From Setoptus koraiensis (taxonomy: Eukaryota > Arthropoda), in contig CM106586.1 of assembly GCA_048013815.1 (NCBI GenBank), forward strand, positions 124,001 through 188,000: a DNA stretch of 64,000 nucleotides. Reading direction: 5' to 3'. Made by a program: the position numbers and the translations under genes. The notes below the pieces were generated by a model, which was given only the letters and a program-made list of their open reading frames with translations, was not told the origin of the DNA and did not search any database. Shown here one piece after another: positions 47,943 through 59,648 of the stretch. Positions within the stretch are counted from its first letter, which is position 1. Every line of letters starts with the position of its first letter.

Positions 47943-50900
47943 TTATCCCTGGTTCATTGTTGATTGTATCCAAACTTTGAAGCGTGATATCCTTGTACAA
48001 ACTAATGTATGTTGCAGTGTTATGATGTCATGTTTGAAAGAAAAGAAGAAGACAAAGAAAGGAAAGAAATGGTGTAATCTTAGATTGTTGTCTTGTAGAT
48101 CTTCTATCTAAGGTGGAATATATAGACGTTTAATCTTTACCTCCTGGAAGGTTTCTTTCAGCACAGCCAATACCCCAAGATATTATGCCTGCCAAAAACC
48201 ACTTTCCATCGTCCCCTTTAACTTGAAGAGGTCCACCAGAGTCACCTTGACAAGAGTCTCTTCCACCTTCTTCATAACCGGCACATAAGAATATATCCGG
48301 TATGTATTCATGCCTTCCGGCGTTCAAGAACATGGTTTTACATTTGTCATTGCTCACTATAGGAACTCTAACTTCCTGTAATATATTCGGTAGAGTACCA
48401 CCTGATTCATGGAGATTTGATTATGATTGAATAAATGGAGACCACGAGATTCATGCATTATTATTATATGGATGATACTTGAGACTTTCAAGAATAAGTA
48501 TTGTTAGTAAGAGGTAAGAATCCCTCACCCTCACCTTCATTTAGTCTACCCCAGCCGGTTACTGTTGCGTTTCTTCCTAAAAGCTCTATATTATCGGGTG
48601 GTAGACATATTGGTGCAACATGTGGCGGGAATTGGATGGGTGAATCTAATTGTACTAGGGCGAGATCATTTTCATAGGTGAAAAAGTTGTATTTTGGATG
48701 AACAACTTTCTTTTTTGCAGTCCTCTCTATATAAGGAAGCGGCTCGGTAGCTGAGGCAAAGTCATATTCGCCAACACGTATTCTAATTTGTATTAATTGA
48801 AGATCTTCAACACAATGTCCGGCGGTGGCTATCCATTCATTGCTTATCACAGCGCCACCACATCTATGGGTTGATGCTAATCCGAAAAATGATGTTCTTC
48901 TCACAGAAACTTGCCACGGCCAAGCTCCGAATGCGGCATTCTTACCACCAACAACTTTTGTTTGTGGATACGGGGCTGTAATACCACAAGCAACTATAGA
49001 AAAAAAGAATGGAACGTAAGTAACATGTTGTTCGTAAATGGATCAATGGTTGAGAGCATCACAAATAAAATCGAAACATGGATTCGCTATGTGGCATTTA
49101 GTAAGACTAACCCTCTTTCACAGGCTTGTTGATATTGTTGAAATTGGTCGCATCGGAAGGCCCATTATTATTATCGCCCTGAGTTGTTGGTGCCGTTGTC
49201 ACAGTTAGCATTGTAGTGATGTATTCATTATTTAAAATGTTCAGTTCACCTGGAATTATTATTGGATGATTATTATTATCATTATTGTGACTTGCAGTAG
49301 TAGTAGTTGTTGTGATTGTTGTTTCCGTTGTAGGCAATTGTGACTGTAATGGTGTTGTATGACTGAAATCTGAGCTTGTTGTTGGACCTACTGTTGTTGG
49401 CAACGAAGAGAATGAAAAAACGGAGTTGTTGTCTACTCCACCCAAAGTTGTTGTTGGATACCGATCGTCGATATTGTTATTCATGTGATGTTGTTGTTGC
49501 TGCTGCTGCTGTTGCTGTGGTTGTTGATGATGATAGACAGAGTCTGTATGTCCTATCATTGTCATGCCATCTCCATTATTATTATTATTACTATTATTAT
49601 TGTTATTGTTATTATCATTATTATTACTGTTTTCATTGTTATTATTATTCATCTGCAAAAAGTTAGTTGGATTTGGGTTTAACGATCCACTTGAATCATT
49701 GTTAAAACTGTTACTATTTCCGCTGATAGGTGAATTATTTATCGTTATATATTGATTTTGACTCAATTGTGTCGCATCATGATTATTGATAGATAATGTT
49801 TGTGCTTGGTCAGTTTGTTGTGAGCTAGGTATTGAGTGAATCGATGCATTAATGTCAAAAGCAGAGGTGTAATTGTTTGCGCTGTTGATTTGATTATTAG
49901 GATATAAGTTATTATCTGTATTAGTTGATAATATGGTAGGGGTAATGGCAGGATTTTTAGAAATGTTCAATTTATCATTATAATAAGAATTGTTCTTTTT
50001 CAAGATATTCTGTGACTCATGATAGTTCGGAGAATTAAACCCCAGTTGCTGTTGATTCTGATGATGTTGATGGTTCATATGCAATTGTTGTTGGTGAGTG
50101 TGATAAGAATTAAATTCCTGATTTATGTATGGTTTATACTTGTTTGAATTCAAGAAAGAAAATGGCTTGAATGTGTGAAAGAAGGTATTTGCCAAAGTTG
50201 TCACAGGCCTGTTCTGCCACGAACCTATTGAGAGATTTATCGAATAGTTAATCAGTCAAATGAAGAATCCAACGATTAGATAAAATTTTTCAAAGAGGAA
50301 TTGTCAAATCAAATCGTTTTTACTTGCCTCCAAACGATGGTGCCACAGTTGTTGGATATTGTTGTTGTTGTTGTTGAGAGGACGTAATCTGTTGATTGGT
50401 TTGTGACATCTGGTGCATTTGAGGCGATACTTGTGGCGTATGGTGATTCGACCAAGGTCTCGACATTGAGGGAAACAAGTTTTGCTGCTGATTCACAATA
50501 TTGCCTGATTGGTGGTTGTAGTAGGGCCTGATTGAAGTTGTCGAGGCAATTGTTGATGGGCTTGGTGTGGTTGTTGTAGTTGTTGTTGTTGTGACTGAAA
50601 CGGATGATGTTACAGGTGCCAAACCATGGGCCTCTGTGCCATTATGGCTGATTTGAGAGTTGTCGTAGTGAGATACTATTGTATCATAATGAGGTAAATT
50701 GATTGGATTATTGTGCTGCAATGGCGATTTTGACATTGAAGGCGATGTTGATGGTTTTTGTAATCCAGAATCAATGTCGTTGAAAGTTTGATTATGGTAA
50801 CAACAACTACCAAAAAGGAATTTATCTGAGCAAGTTCCTAAATGTTTACCTTCGGTTTTAATACAATCCCACATAAACATACATGTTCCCTCTTCACCTA

Positions 50901-51277
50901 CGGCATTCTTACATGGTTTTGCACTAATCACTGTTATGGATGTGCCTGAATTGAATTTATTTTTGTTTACAAAAGAGTGATCGTAAAGTTATCATTACTA
51001 TTGAAGGGAGCGCTAAAAATATGTTAGTCTTATAATAATGTGAATGTTGCGAATAATAACACAATTGTTACTCACCGAGACCCTTGAAACAGTCTATCCA
51101 AGTAAGACTAGTCAAGCTAACAAGACAAATCAATATCAAAGTTGATCTAATTAACTGTCTCCAATTTCTACTGTGTTGCGGTGAGGAGTGTAGTCTATTT
51201 TTATATGAACAATGTAAATAATGTCTTCTTGTTGTAAAAATCAATATGCAGTTGTTGTCAACAGTTTTGTGATCCAT
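47943..51277 (-). CDS. Type II membrane serine protease, Stubble/filzig-like, 903 aa
   Basis: Six exons reconstructed from splice sites: 51076..51277, 50328..50945, 49112..50224, 48535..48993, 48141..48401, 47943..48001; every junction is phase 1 and the total is 904 codons including stop. Exon 1: cytoplasmic N-terminus and a signal anchor ([16 protein letters not shown]). Exon 2: a disulfide-knot (clip-like) domain, [18 protein letters not shown] .. [15 protein letters not shown], as in Drosophila Stubble and filzig. Exons 2-3: a long Gln/Asn/Ser/Thr-rich stem. Exons 4-6: trypsin-fold domain with activation site TKVVGG, catalytic TAGHC, NDLAL and GDSGGP, and Asp six residues before the Ser (DSCQGDS), predicting cleavage after Arg/Lys. 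It ends [14 protein letters not shown]. Family members act at the epithelial surface on apical matrix. Intron 2 uses a GC donor. A truncated second copy of its 5' end lies at 59632..60304. Confidence 0.93.
50225..50327 (-). other. Non-canonical GC-AG intron in the protease gene
   Basis: The donor reads G|GCAAGT, the standard GC-donor consensus, and the acceptor CAATAG. Only this donor joins exons in phase (GG|GT gives Gly) into [12 protein letters not shown]. The other four introns of the gene are GT-AG. Confidence 0.75.
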
Positions 51278-52349
51278 AATTGCTTTATTGTTACTAATTG
51301 ACCTGGTTTAAAATGTTTTTTATGAGATAAATGTCATATATGATTTTTAGGTGCGAGTATAATAACTAAATATAACAACAATAATAATACAGATCATCAA
51401 TTCACTGACAAGATGCTTATTGATTTTTCTTTGGTTGCTTCTGACTTTGTGTGAGTTCAATCATAGAAATTTCTTCTTCCTAAGTCGTAAATTTTGCATA
51501 AATTCTTCTGCGTTCTTAAGATTAAGACTATTTAGATATAATATCTTTGCGAGGTAAACTATATGTTTGTTCGACACACAATGGGTCAAGTCATGGAAGT
51601 CTGGAAAAGGATAGGAGTTGCCCTCGTGGGCACCTAGAAAGTCTATTCAACTAGAAGCCATCGTGTCTATGTAATAAGTTTAGTATTTAAGTCTTGTTGT
51701 ATGGACGAGTTGCATGTAAGCTTCAGAATATAAATGTTAAATGTTATCAAAGAGTAATACTCTCTTGTTTCTTTTCTTTTCTCTTTTCTTGATGATGTCA
51801 ATGGTCAACGACGACTGTTCTAATGATTTGAATATGAAAAAGATTCTTCTCACTATGGAATGGTTTCACTATTAATACATTGAACACAGTAACTACTACA
51901 CAAGAACTGTTTATGTGCACCTGGTGTGGATATTATTATGATGACGATGATAATGATATGATCCAAGCTCACTTAACGTTTTCGTGAATGAGAAGAGAAC
52001 TTCTCTTGTCAGTGAGATCTGAAGAAGAAGAAAAAACTTTCTTTAGTTGCAATGGTTAACATGTACAAGCAGGGTATAGAATTTTACTGTAACTTTAATA
52101 CTGACAGTTTTAATGGTATGGTGAATAGTAAAAAGAGAAATCCACAACGATTGACCATGATACATTGACTCATTGCGGTCATTAAGACACATTTTACACT
52201 AAGTGGTATTACACCATGGAATACATTCACTTGTGGTTAAATAAGGCAGCCAGCTCAGACAGTAAAAAAATATAACCGAGAAGCTTGCTGAAATCCCGTT
52301 GTCTGCTTCGACAGGTTGTGTCGAGGCAGACAATTCTATCTATGTATCT

Positions 52350-52373
52350 CTCTATCTATCTATCTATCTATCT
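52350..52373. repeat. (TCTA)n microsatellite
   Basis: About six TCTA/ATCT units, directly at the internal junction of the duplication. Confidence 0.8.
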
Positions 52374-53318
52374 TTGCTTGCTATCTCGACCACTGGAACT
52401 GAAAAATTTCACGGTTAAGGTTGGCAGTAATCATCATCAGATATTTTGGTCTCAAGTGCAAGTTGTCGTCGTTGTTGTTGTCGTTGTCTTTCTCGACAAC
52501 AGCAACAACAACAACAGTGACATCATTATTGATTAATATTAGAGTACGAACAAACAAAGCTTTTCAATTTTAGTTGCTTGCAGTTTTTTTATCTCTAGTA
52601 GTTAGTCTGATCACTGATGCCTGATGATGGCTAGTTGGCTTAAATTCTTACTTGAGTTGATAGATTTAATGGTTTTTTTGGTTTGCTTCTTGTCCGTTAT
52701 CTCGTCTTGTTGCTCTTGGTCTTGTTGTTGTTTAGCTTTCTTGTTTCTATCTATTACTCTTGTTTTACTCACAAGTCTGTCCACAGTCTAGATACCAACA
52801 ACAAATTACACAACTGATGAGGCTAACAGACAGTGATGATGTGATTCTTATGCTAGCATGGACAGAGAAAGAGCATTGTTATAAAAGTTAATTTCATCAT
52901 CATCAAACCTTTCGAATGAACATCAACATGACATAGAACAACAAGAAATTGATGTCTAATGATCATCATAACTATTATCATTGCCATCATCCGAGTTTCG
53001 TTTCTATACAATAATCATCTAGCGAGTTCATCATCAAACAGCAGAAAACTTTAGTGGGCCACCAAGATTCTTGTGTTAGATCTCTATGTGTGCCAGCCAC
53101 TTTGTATTCTGATTCGACCATGAAACAACAGCACTCTTCTGAGAACCTTGTAAATAGATAGTTCTTGTGTTGATTCGAATACGGTTCAGACGCATTTGAG
53201 CGATCAGTTTGACTTTTCAATCATGATAGGTACAAGTATTTAGTATTGTTGAACTGAAAAGCTGCTACCTCAGACACTAGCGATTCGAACAGACCTTATT
53301 CCATTTATCCATGTAAGT

Positions 53319-53449
<131 letters not shown>

Positions 53450-54661
53450 CTAGTGTGGTGATTATGATTCATTTAATGTAGTCATGATGATATATAGATA
53501 TCTATGTATATATGCGTGGTAGTATTGATGATAATAGTACAAGTTGAATAATGCAATGTGTTATGTAAGATAAGGCGGCTGCTTGCGGTTTTTGATGATG
53601 GCCTTGGCCGGAATAAAAGCTATTTCAATCACAGCAACACAATGATGATTTGTATATGATGACTTAACTAGTTTCAGTTGGTCAATGGCACAACTATCTA
53701 AAACTATCTTAGAACTACTAATGGCTTCGCTGATATCAATGCTGTCTAATGATCACTGTGTAGGCTTCCATTGTCTTGATTATTTCTTTGAATCTTCTTC
53801 ATCATTTTAATTCACAGTTATCATGGTCCGATCATCAGTTACCGGTCATCAGTTACCGGTCATCGACATATACGCATATCTAAATAGATAGCGAGATAGA
53901 TTGTGTGAGATGGTGAGATAATAGACATGCGTTGCTACTATTTTCCAGAGAAGATGGAAAATATGGAACACTCCTACGGTGAAATGTAACGAGATGTGAC
54001 GTAACTTAGTATCTCGTTATGTAGAAATGTAACTACTAACTTACTGCTATCATTACTATCTCATGAGGCGTCGCCAGGAATGCAAACAAGTACATTAGTC
54101 AACACTAACCTAGAATTGTTGGCATTTAATTTTGAATGATTCAGATGGGACAAACTGATTTGTTAACTGTTCAGCGAAGAGAAAAAACTTCCAACCAACT
54201 ATCAAGATTGCAGGCTGCTGAAACCGAACCTAATGATAAGCATATTTTCTGGTTGAATGGAAGAGAGCAAGTAATTCTTTGGTGGTGAATATATAGAGAA
54301 AGTACAACAAAGGGTCATGATTCATCTGAAAGGCTCAAGAGAAATAGGCTGTACATAAATTTTGGACATTGAAGTACAATTTGTTTTGTTGGATCATTAT
54401 TGTCTAGTTGTCACAAATAATTTCTAACATGCAACCTGAGTGCGAGCTTAGGAAAAATCTTAACTTTCAAAACGTTATTGTAAATGATGTATAGAATAGC
54501 GAGATACACAAATAATATCAACTAGGATGACAGCGCGAAACTTGCCACACTATACTATACTCATATATTATCCTTTGTTGTGCGATACGCCCTAACTACA
54601 TGACAACTATGATAATATGGACCAATTACACAATAGTGTCGATCAAACAATGATGTTATGA

Positions 54662-55021
54662 TTACTCCTCTTTTTGTTCGTCATCATCTGGCGGATATAG
54701 TTTGGGAAATTTGCTGAAGCATTCTTTCATGGCTTTAAAAAGAGGGTAGCAGCTTTCAGCATTGGCCATCTGTTCTTTAGTATCTAAATCTTGTGCCTTG
54801 TGAATACACGAAAAAGCCTCTCTGAACTCATAACCACATGGCCCGTAAGGCATCCCACCTAGACATGGACAGGACCAATTTAATTCTCCGTTAGGCAAAA
54901 CAAGTCCTTTTCTTTGTTCACTAGGATCCAGAGGTGCCAATTGAATCCTAGACGGTTCTTCATGGTCTTTTTTGAACGTAATGATAATCCTATCCTTGCC
55001 TATCTGTTTGCATAGAGACAT
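54662..55021 (-). CDS. CHCHD4: MIA40 / CHCHD4 mitochondrial import oxidoreductase, copy 1, 119 aa
   Basis: Matches CHCHD4 throughout: MSLCKQIGKDRIIITFKKDH (human [20 protein letters not shown]), LVLPNGELNWSCPC with the redox CPC motif, then twin CX9C motifs (CGYEFREAFSC and CYPLFKAMKEC), FSKFPKLYPP and an acidic C-terminus. MIA40 oxidises incoming small Cys-rich proteins in the mitochondrial intermembrane space, relaying electrons to Erv1/ALR. Length is close to the family (human about 142) with a shorter acidic tail. Single exon, with no disabling change. It is head-to-head with PheRS alpha across a 400-bp shared upstream region. A nearly identical second copy lies at 61471..61830. Confidence 0.95.
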   Translation of the reverse strand: MSLCKQIGKDRIIITFKKDHEEPSRIQLAPLDPSEQRKGLVLPNGELNWSCPCLGGMPYGPCGYEFREAFSCIHKAQDLDTKEQMANAESCYPLFKAMKECFSKFPKLYPPDDDEQKEE

Positions 55022-55421
55022 CGCCTGTGCTCTATTTACGAATACTTGGATTTGGTAGTAGTAATAATTATGATAATAAGTGAAAATATATTAGGTGTCG
55101 TTGAGGTTCCTCCGCTCCAACTAATATTATTATGTATCATAATACGCTCGAGGCATAGCGATAATGTGGGAGTCTCCCACATGCGTCCGAAAGCAGTATG
55201 AGTGCTCTCCCTCAGTAGGCGGGAGTTGTTGTGATCACTCCACAGCAGTCAGCATGATGGACGGTCTTTGTTATGACATGTGTACTTGTCCACTTAGACA
55301 TAATATTTTTTTGTATCTCTATACTTATAGTTATTTATTGATACTACCTAGATAATGAGTGAAATCTGGTTATCGTCTATCATAACGGACGACTGTTATA
55401 ACATCTACATGGAAAGTGAAC
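55022..55421. promoter_or_regulatory. Shared upstream region of MIA40 and PheRS alpha
   Basis: 400 bp between divergent start codons, so probably a bidirectional promoter. It contains the perfect 19-nt palindrome ATGTGGGAGTCTCCCACAT at 55164..55182 and GTAGGCGGGAG near 55217. Only the first 28 bp next to MIA40 are retained in the second MIA40 copy. Confidence 0.45.
55164..55182. repeat. 19-nt palindrome in the divergent promoter
   Basis: ATGTGGGAG-T-CTCCCACAT, perfect; candidate dimeric transcription-factor site. Confidence 0.6.
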
Positions 55422-56993
55422 ATGGATAATAATCTAGAGACCAGACTGGACCAACGTCTACTCGGTTTGTTGGATGAAACCAAGGAAGAGCCGATCAGTA
55501 GTTTAGATTTAGCTAAAAAACTCAATGTCGATCACAAGAGAATTATCGGAGCAATCAAGAGTATCTCGACAAAAGCTGCCGGCTCATCTGGAGATGCCAA
55601 CGAATTCCTGGAGAGTCAGATGAAGGATTTTAAAAAACTTGAACTGACCAAAGAGGCTTCGATGATCGTTGAGGATGGTGTCAGTCATGAGGTGCGGTTG
55701 TTCAATTACATACCAGAGGATTCAGGTATTGAGCAGATTGAATTAATGAAAAAATTCCAAGATATGACCATTGGCAAAGTGGGTTTCAGTACAGCCATGC
55801 GAAATAAGTGGATTCTTATGGAAAAGGACACTAAACAGATAAAAAGAAATGTGCCTCATGTTGAGGATAGAGTTTTCAGAACTTTGAAGGCAATTCAAGA
55901 TGGTTCATATAATCCAGATGATAATGACAGTTTTGTTCAGGTATCCGAGTTGAATAGCCGAAAGCTGGTCGCTACCACCGTGATCAAATATTTCTAAGTA
56001 AAAAAAGGGCCGAAATTCAGTTTGACCATTGAGACCGGCGAGACTGATGTCACACTAGATCAGGTAGAATCAGACCAATGGAGAATGAAAAATTTCAAGG
56101 CTTACAACTTCGATGCTCTAGGTCTTCCAGACACACCTGGACATCAGCATCCATTGCATTTAGTGAGAGAGCAGTTCAAGAGGATCTTTCTCGATATGGG
56201 ATTCTCTGAAATGCCTACAGATAATTATGTAGAAAGTTCCTTCTGGAACATAGATTCACTCTTTATGCCCCAGGATCATCCTGCGCGCGATTCTCAAGAT
56301 ACATTCTTCATTAAAGACCCTGAAACATGCGCTTAGATTGAGGACAGGGAATTAGTTCAAAGAATTCAGAATGCGCATTCTGGCAGCGAAGATAAGTCGT
56401 GGCCTATGGGATATCAGTATAAGTGGAGTGAAGATGAATCAATCAAAAACGTTTTTAGAACGCACACGACAGCAGTAACGGCTAGGATGGTATACAAGCT
56501 CGCTAATGAGTACAAAATGAAACCCAAGAACACACCATTCACACCAGCCAAATTCTTCAGCATAGATAGGGTTTTCAGAAATGAGACACTAGATGCGACA
56601 CATCTCGCCGAGTTTAACCAGATTGAAGGGGTTTATCTCGACAGAAATCTCACTGGAGTAGACCTGAAGAATGTTCTGAGGGTTTTCCTCAACCAACTTG
56701 GTCTTAGGGAGCCCAGGTTCAAAACAACATACAATCCTTATATTATGCCAAGTATGGAGATATTCAGCTATCACAAGGGCTTAGGTAAAGAGATTGAAGT
56801 GGGTAATTGTGGTGTGTTTAGATCGGAGATGCTAACTGCACTGGGTTTACCCGACGATGTAAATGCAATCGCATGGGGACTATCTTTAAAGCGTCCCACA
56901 ATGATAAAATCCAAGATAGATAACATCAGGGATTTAGTTGGTCATAAAGTGGACCTAGAAATGGTATATGACGGCCCTTTATGTATGTTCTAA
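55422..56993 (+). pseudogene. FARSA: Cytosolic phenylalanyl-tRNA synthetase alpha subunit with two in-frame stops
   Basis: One frame of 523 codons from ATG 55422 (MDNNLETRLDQRLL) to TAA 56991 matches FARSA (human 508 aa) end to end: N-terminal winged-helix region; PYNF-like [12 protein letters not shown]; motif 1 area [39 protein letters not shown]; motif 2 [32 protein letters not shown] (human NPYTEPSMEVFSYH); motif 3 [13 protein letters not shown]; ending [12 protein letters not shown]. The frame is broken by TAA at 55995..55997 (KYF*VKKG) and TAG at 56334..56336 (ETCA*IEDRE). Neither is at a splice site, and there is no frameshift or deletion. Known role: aminoacylation of tRNA-Phe as an alpha2beta2 enzyme with FARSB. 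Neighbouring genes use all three stops normally, so codon reassignment is unlikely. A recent pseudogene, sequencing errors, or read-through remain possible. Confidence 0.85.
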
Positions 56994-57133
56994 TTAAAGT
57001 CATAATTGATGTTCTGTCCAGGCAGTTTTGTAGCATAAACAGATCATCTTAAACTAGGCCTCATAATACCCACTATAGTTATGTATCACTTAACATCATT
57101 AGTTAACTTTTTGTTTATATATACTTGAATTGG

Positions 57134-58852
57134 TCAAATATCAGATTTTTGCTTTGATCTCAATTTGTGTCGTATCAGTGGTACAATCGTCGACAACGGT
57201 TCAGCCATTTCTAGTAGGTTATGCTCCAGTAATTCACTAGCAGTAGCTCTATTATCTGGATCAACGTCTAAACAACGATCTAAGAAATTGCCAAGTTCGG
57301 GCGATATACGTCCATAATCGATTTGCGGCTTGCCACTTGTTGCTATTAAGTAGATAGCTTTCAAGGGTGTTTCATTTAAATATGGCGGAGCGCCCTCAAG
57401 CATCTCGATAATTAGTATCCCCAGACTCCAGATGTCTGTCTTAGTGTCGTAGGCTTTCCTAGTGATTATCTCGGGAGAAAGCCAATAAGGACTACCTGCA
57501 AAAGTTTTTCTCTTCTCTTGGGTGTCATCCAGTTGAGCACAGAAACCAAAATCAATGAGTTTAACTTGACCGTCTATACTAAGTAGAATGTTATCGCTTT
57601 TTATATCACGATGTATGATACCATTGAGGTGGAGAAATTCCATTGCTTTCAGTACTTCTTTGATCAGTGCTGCAATCTGACCTTCTCTCAGTACCATTGT
57701 GGTGACTAGATCTGTCAATGGACCGAACTCTAAATACTCCATTATGACCCATAGTATGAGCTCATCAACTAAGTAGCTATCATAGTAATTAACGACGTTA
57801 GGGTGCTTGTTCTTTTTCATGACTGATATTTCGGTTAAGATAAGCTCTTTTTTGACTTGTTTATCAATCTCAATTGTCTTTATCGCAACTTTTTGTGATG
57901 ATTGTGTATCTATTGCTGTGTATACAACGCCTGTTGCACCTGTCCCCACTTTTCTGAGGAGCTTGTATTTCAATGTTGGATCACCAGGATTAACAATTTC
58001 TTTCAATTTTACAATCCAGTCAGTTGATTCTTTCTTCTGAAAGACTCTTCTATGATTTCTTCGCATGGGTACTGGCTTCGTTAAGTGCAAAGAGTCTTTT
58101 GTTTCTAAGTTAGATGTTGCAATAATAGCAGTTGTCTCTTCAAGGATACGGTCAATGGTAGAGTTTGACTCGATATCTGGAATAATCTCCGGCTCACTGG
58201 AGTCTACTTTCGAACTAGCATGCTCAGACTGTTGTAAGTCTATTTGATCTACTGTTGGCTCAACACTTTTGCATAAATTATCTGTAGCATCAATATTAGT
58301 AGTATCTGGGCTGGAATATTCTACAAAGTTATCCTCATCCGTACTTGAGCTAACTTCAGTTTGGCCTTTAACGAATGTTTTGCGAATGTTGCTTTCTTCA
58401 ATTCCACTTGATTGGTCTTGATGGTTGTCGTGGTAACAAGTGGGTTTGTGGCCAAGGTCAAGATCGGGTTTTAAAGTTTCCCTTTCATTGCTTTCGCTTG
58501 AGCTCCTTTGTAAATTCTCTGAACTAACTTGTAACACATCATCTTTCATCGTCATATATTTTACATCCTGATATAGTGAACTTGCATAGAAGTTCAAAGC
58601 AGAAATTATCACCGCCGAATTTTCTTGTTGTTCGCGTTGGCTTATATTTGCAGATCTCAATAATGATTGCCATTCCTCTGGCAAACCTTCGATCTGTCCT
58701 GTAAGAGGATTATATCTAGCATGCATTTTGTGTTCTACATTCTCGGGCCTTCCAATAACTTGTCCTGTGGGTGATTTGCGGTGGTTGTTCGAGTGGCTGC
58801 CACCGCTGACTTTCGATAAAGCTTTCAAAAGATTGTTGGCTAAGCTGTTCAT
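57134..58852 (-). CDS. PAK-like serine/threonine kinase (p21-activated), 572 aa
   Basis: Single exon, ATG at 58852 (MNSLANNLLKALSK). N-terminal p21-binding region at about 33-90: IGRPENVEHKMHARYNP, TGQIEGLPEEWQSLL, SANISQREQQEN, matching PAK1 (EHTIHVGFDAVTGEFTGMP; TSNITKSEQKKNP). A Ser/Asp/Glu-rich linker follows. The kinase domain at about 296-550 has G-loop GTGATGVVY, Lys in VAIK, HRDIKSDN (the PAK-type HRDxKSDN), DFG, and activation segment KRKTFAGSPYWLSPEI with the PAK activation-loop Thr conserved (PAK1 KRSTMVGTPYWMAPE). All catalytic residues are present, so it should be active. Group I PAKs bind GTP-loaded Rac/Cdc42 and act on the cytoskeleton. The CRIB core HVGF is HARY here, replacing the near-invariant Gly, so GTPase binding may be altered. 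Sequence is divergent for a PAK. Confidence 0.88.
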   Translation of the reverse strand: MNSLANNLLKALSKVSGGSHSNNHRKSPTGQVIGRPENVEHKMHARYNPLTGQIEGLPEEWQSLLRSANISQREQQENSAVIISALNFYASSLYQDVKYMTMKDDVLQVSSENLQRSSSESNERETLKPDLDLGHKPTCYHDNHQDQSSGIEESNIRKTFVKGQTEVSSSTDEDNFVEYSSPDTTNIDATDNLCKSVEPTVDQIDLQQSEHASSKVDSSEPEIIPDIESNSTIDRILEETTAIIATSNLETKDSLHLTKPVPMRRNHRRVFQKKESTDWIVKLKEIVNPGDPTLKYKLLRKVGTGATGVVYTAIDTQSSQKVAIKTIEIDKQVKKELILTEISVMKKNKHPNVVNYYDSYLVDELILWVIMEYLEFGPLTDLVTTMVLREGQIAALIKEVLKAMEFLHLNGIIHRDIKSDNILLSIDGQVKLIDFGFCAQLDDTQEKRKTFAGSPYWLSPEIITRKAYDTKTDIWSLGILIIEMLEGAPPYLNETPLKAIYLIATSGKPQIDYGRISPELGNFLDRCLDVDPDNRATASELLEHNLLEMAEPLSTIVPLIRHKLRSKQKSDI

Positions 58853-59648
58853 AACTAGAAATCGCGTTACTATGTAGGTCCCCAAGTATCAAATATATGG
58901 CACTTTAATAATTAAAATAAAATCTTGAACCTGTTGACTGGTTGGTATTGCGATGAGAGATCCTGAAATTTCAATCACACTTTTGAGAACAGATGCTGAG
59001 GATTGTCTTATTTTCTGTTGCCGGATTAATATTATATTGCGTCAATCCATTGCAAATAATGTCAAAATATCACGCACTCATTAGGATCATCTTTATAAAC
59101 CGCTGGCTGTTATTAGAATTGTTATGTATTTTTTTTTTTAAATAAAGACATACATTTGTTATTAGTCAACAAACGTCACGTTCGTACTAACTAGGGAAGG
59201 GCCCGGTAACCTCTCTCCTTTTTTTTCCTGTTCTGCTTACTCTGCTCTCCCTCACAATGTCAGTTCCTCCCATGGTATCTCCTATTCTCGACCACCCTTT
59301 GCTATTCGGACCGCACACATGTGTGAACCGTATCGAAAATAGCTCTATAGAAAACATTAAAAGCTGATTCTAGAGAGGCTTGTTGGACGTTCTTTGGTAG
59401 ATTCCTCTGAAAAAAGGGGGAGATCGCTCTCTCGGTGTAATTAGTGATGTCATGAACGTGCGGTCACCTAGGAGCCGGAAGGTTGATCTCCCCCGGTTAA
59501 AAGAGGCTGTACTTCGGGATTCAGAATCTCGGATTCTGAGAAATTTAAAAGACGCGCTAAGTGTTCACTTGCCAAAAATTGTGCATATCAGCAAGTTTTA
59601 TTGTTTATATTATTTAAATATTAAATATACTTTACTCTATTAACTCAC
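58853..59648. other. Intergenic region left of the duplicated segment
   Basis: Contains an inverted repeat with GGGGGAGATC (59416) and GATCTCCCCC (59484) arms and a small 8-bp hairpin at 59521..59539. A short plus-strand frame (59452..59643, beginning NVRSPRSRKVDLPRL after its Met) runs up to the duplication boundary. None is recognised. The PAK promoter should lie at the left end. Confidence 0.5.

Noticed and set aside
55422-56993. Stop-codon reassignment to explain the two PheRS stops
   Set aside because: SMC6 ends in TGA, the low-complexity gene in TAG, and ORC2, MIA40, protease and receptor in TAA, all at expected C-termini, so the standard code applies.
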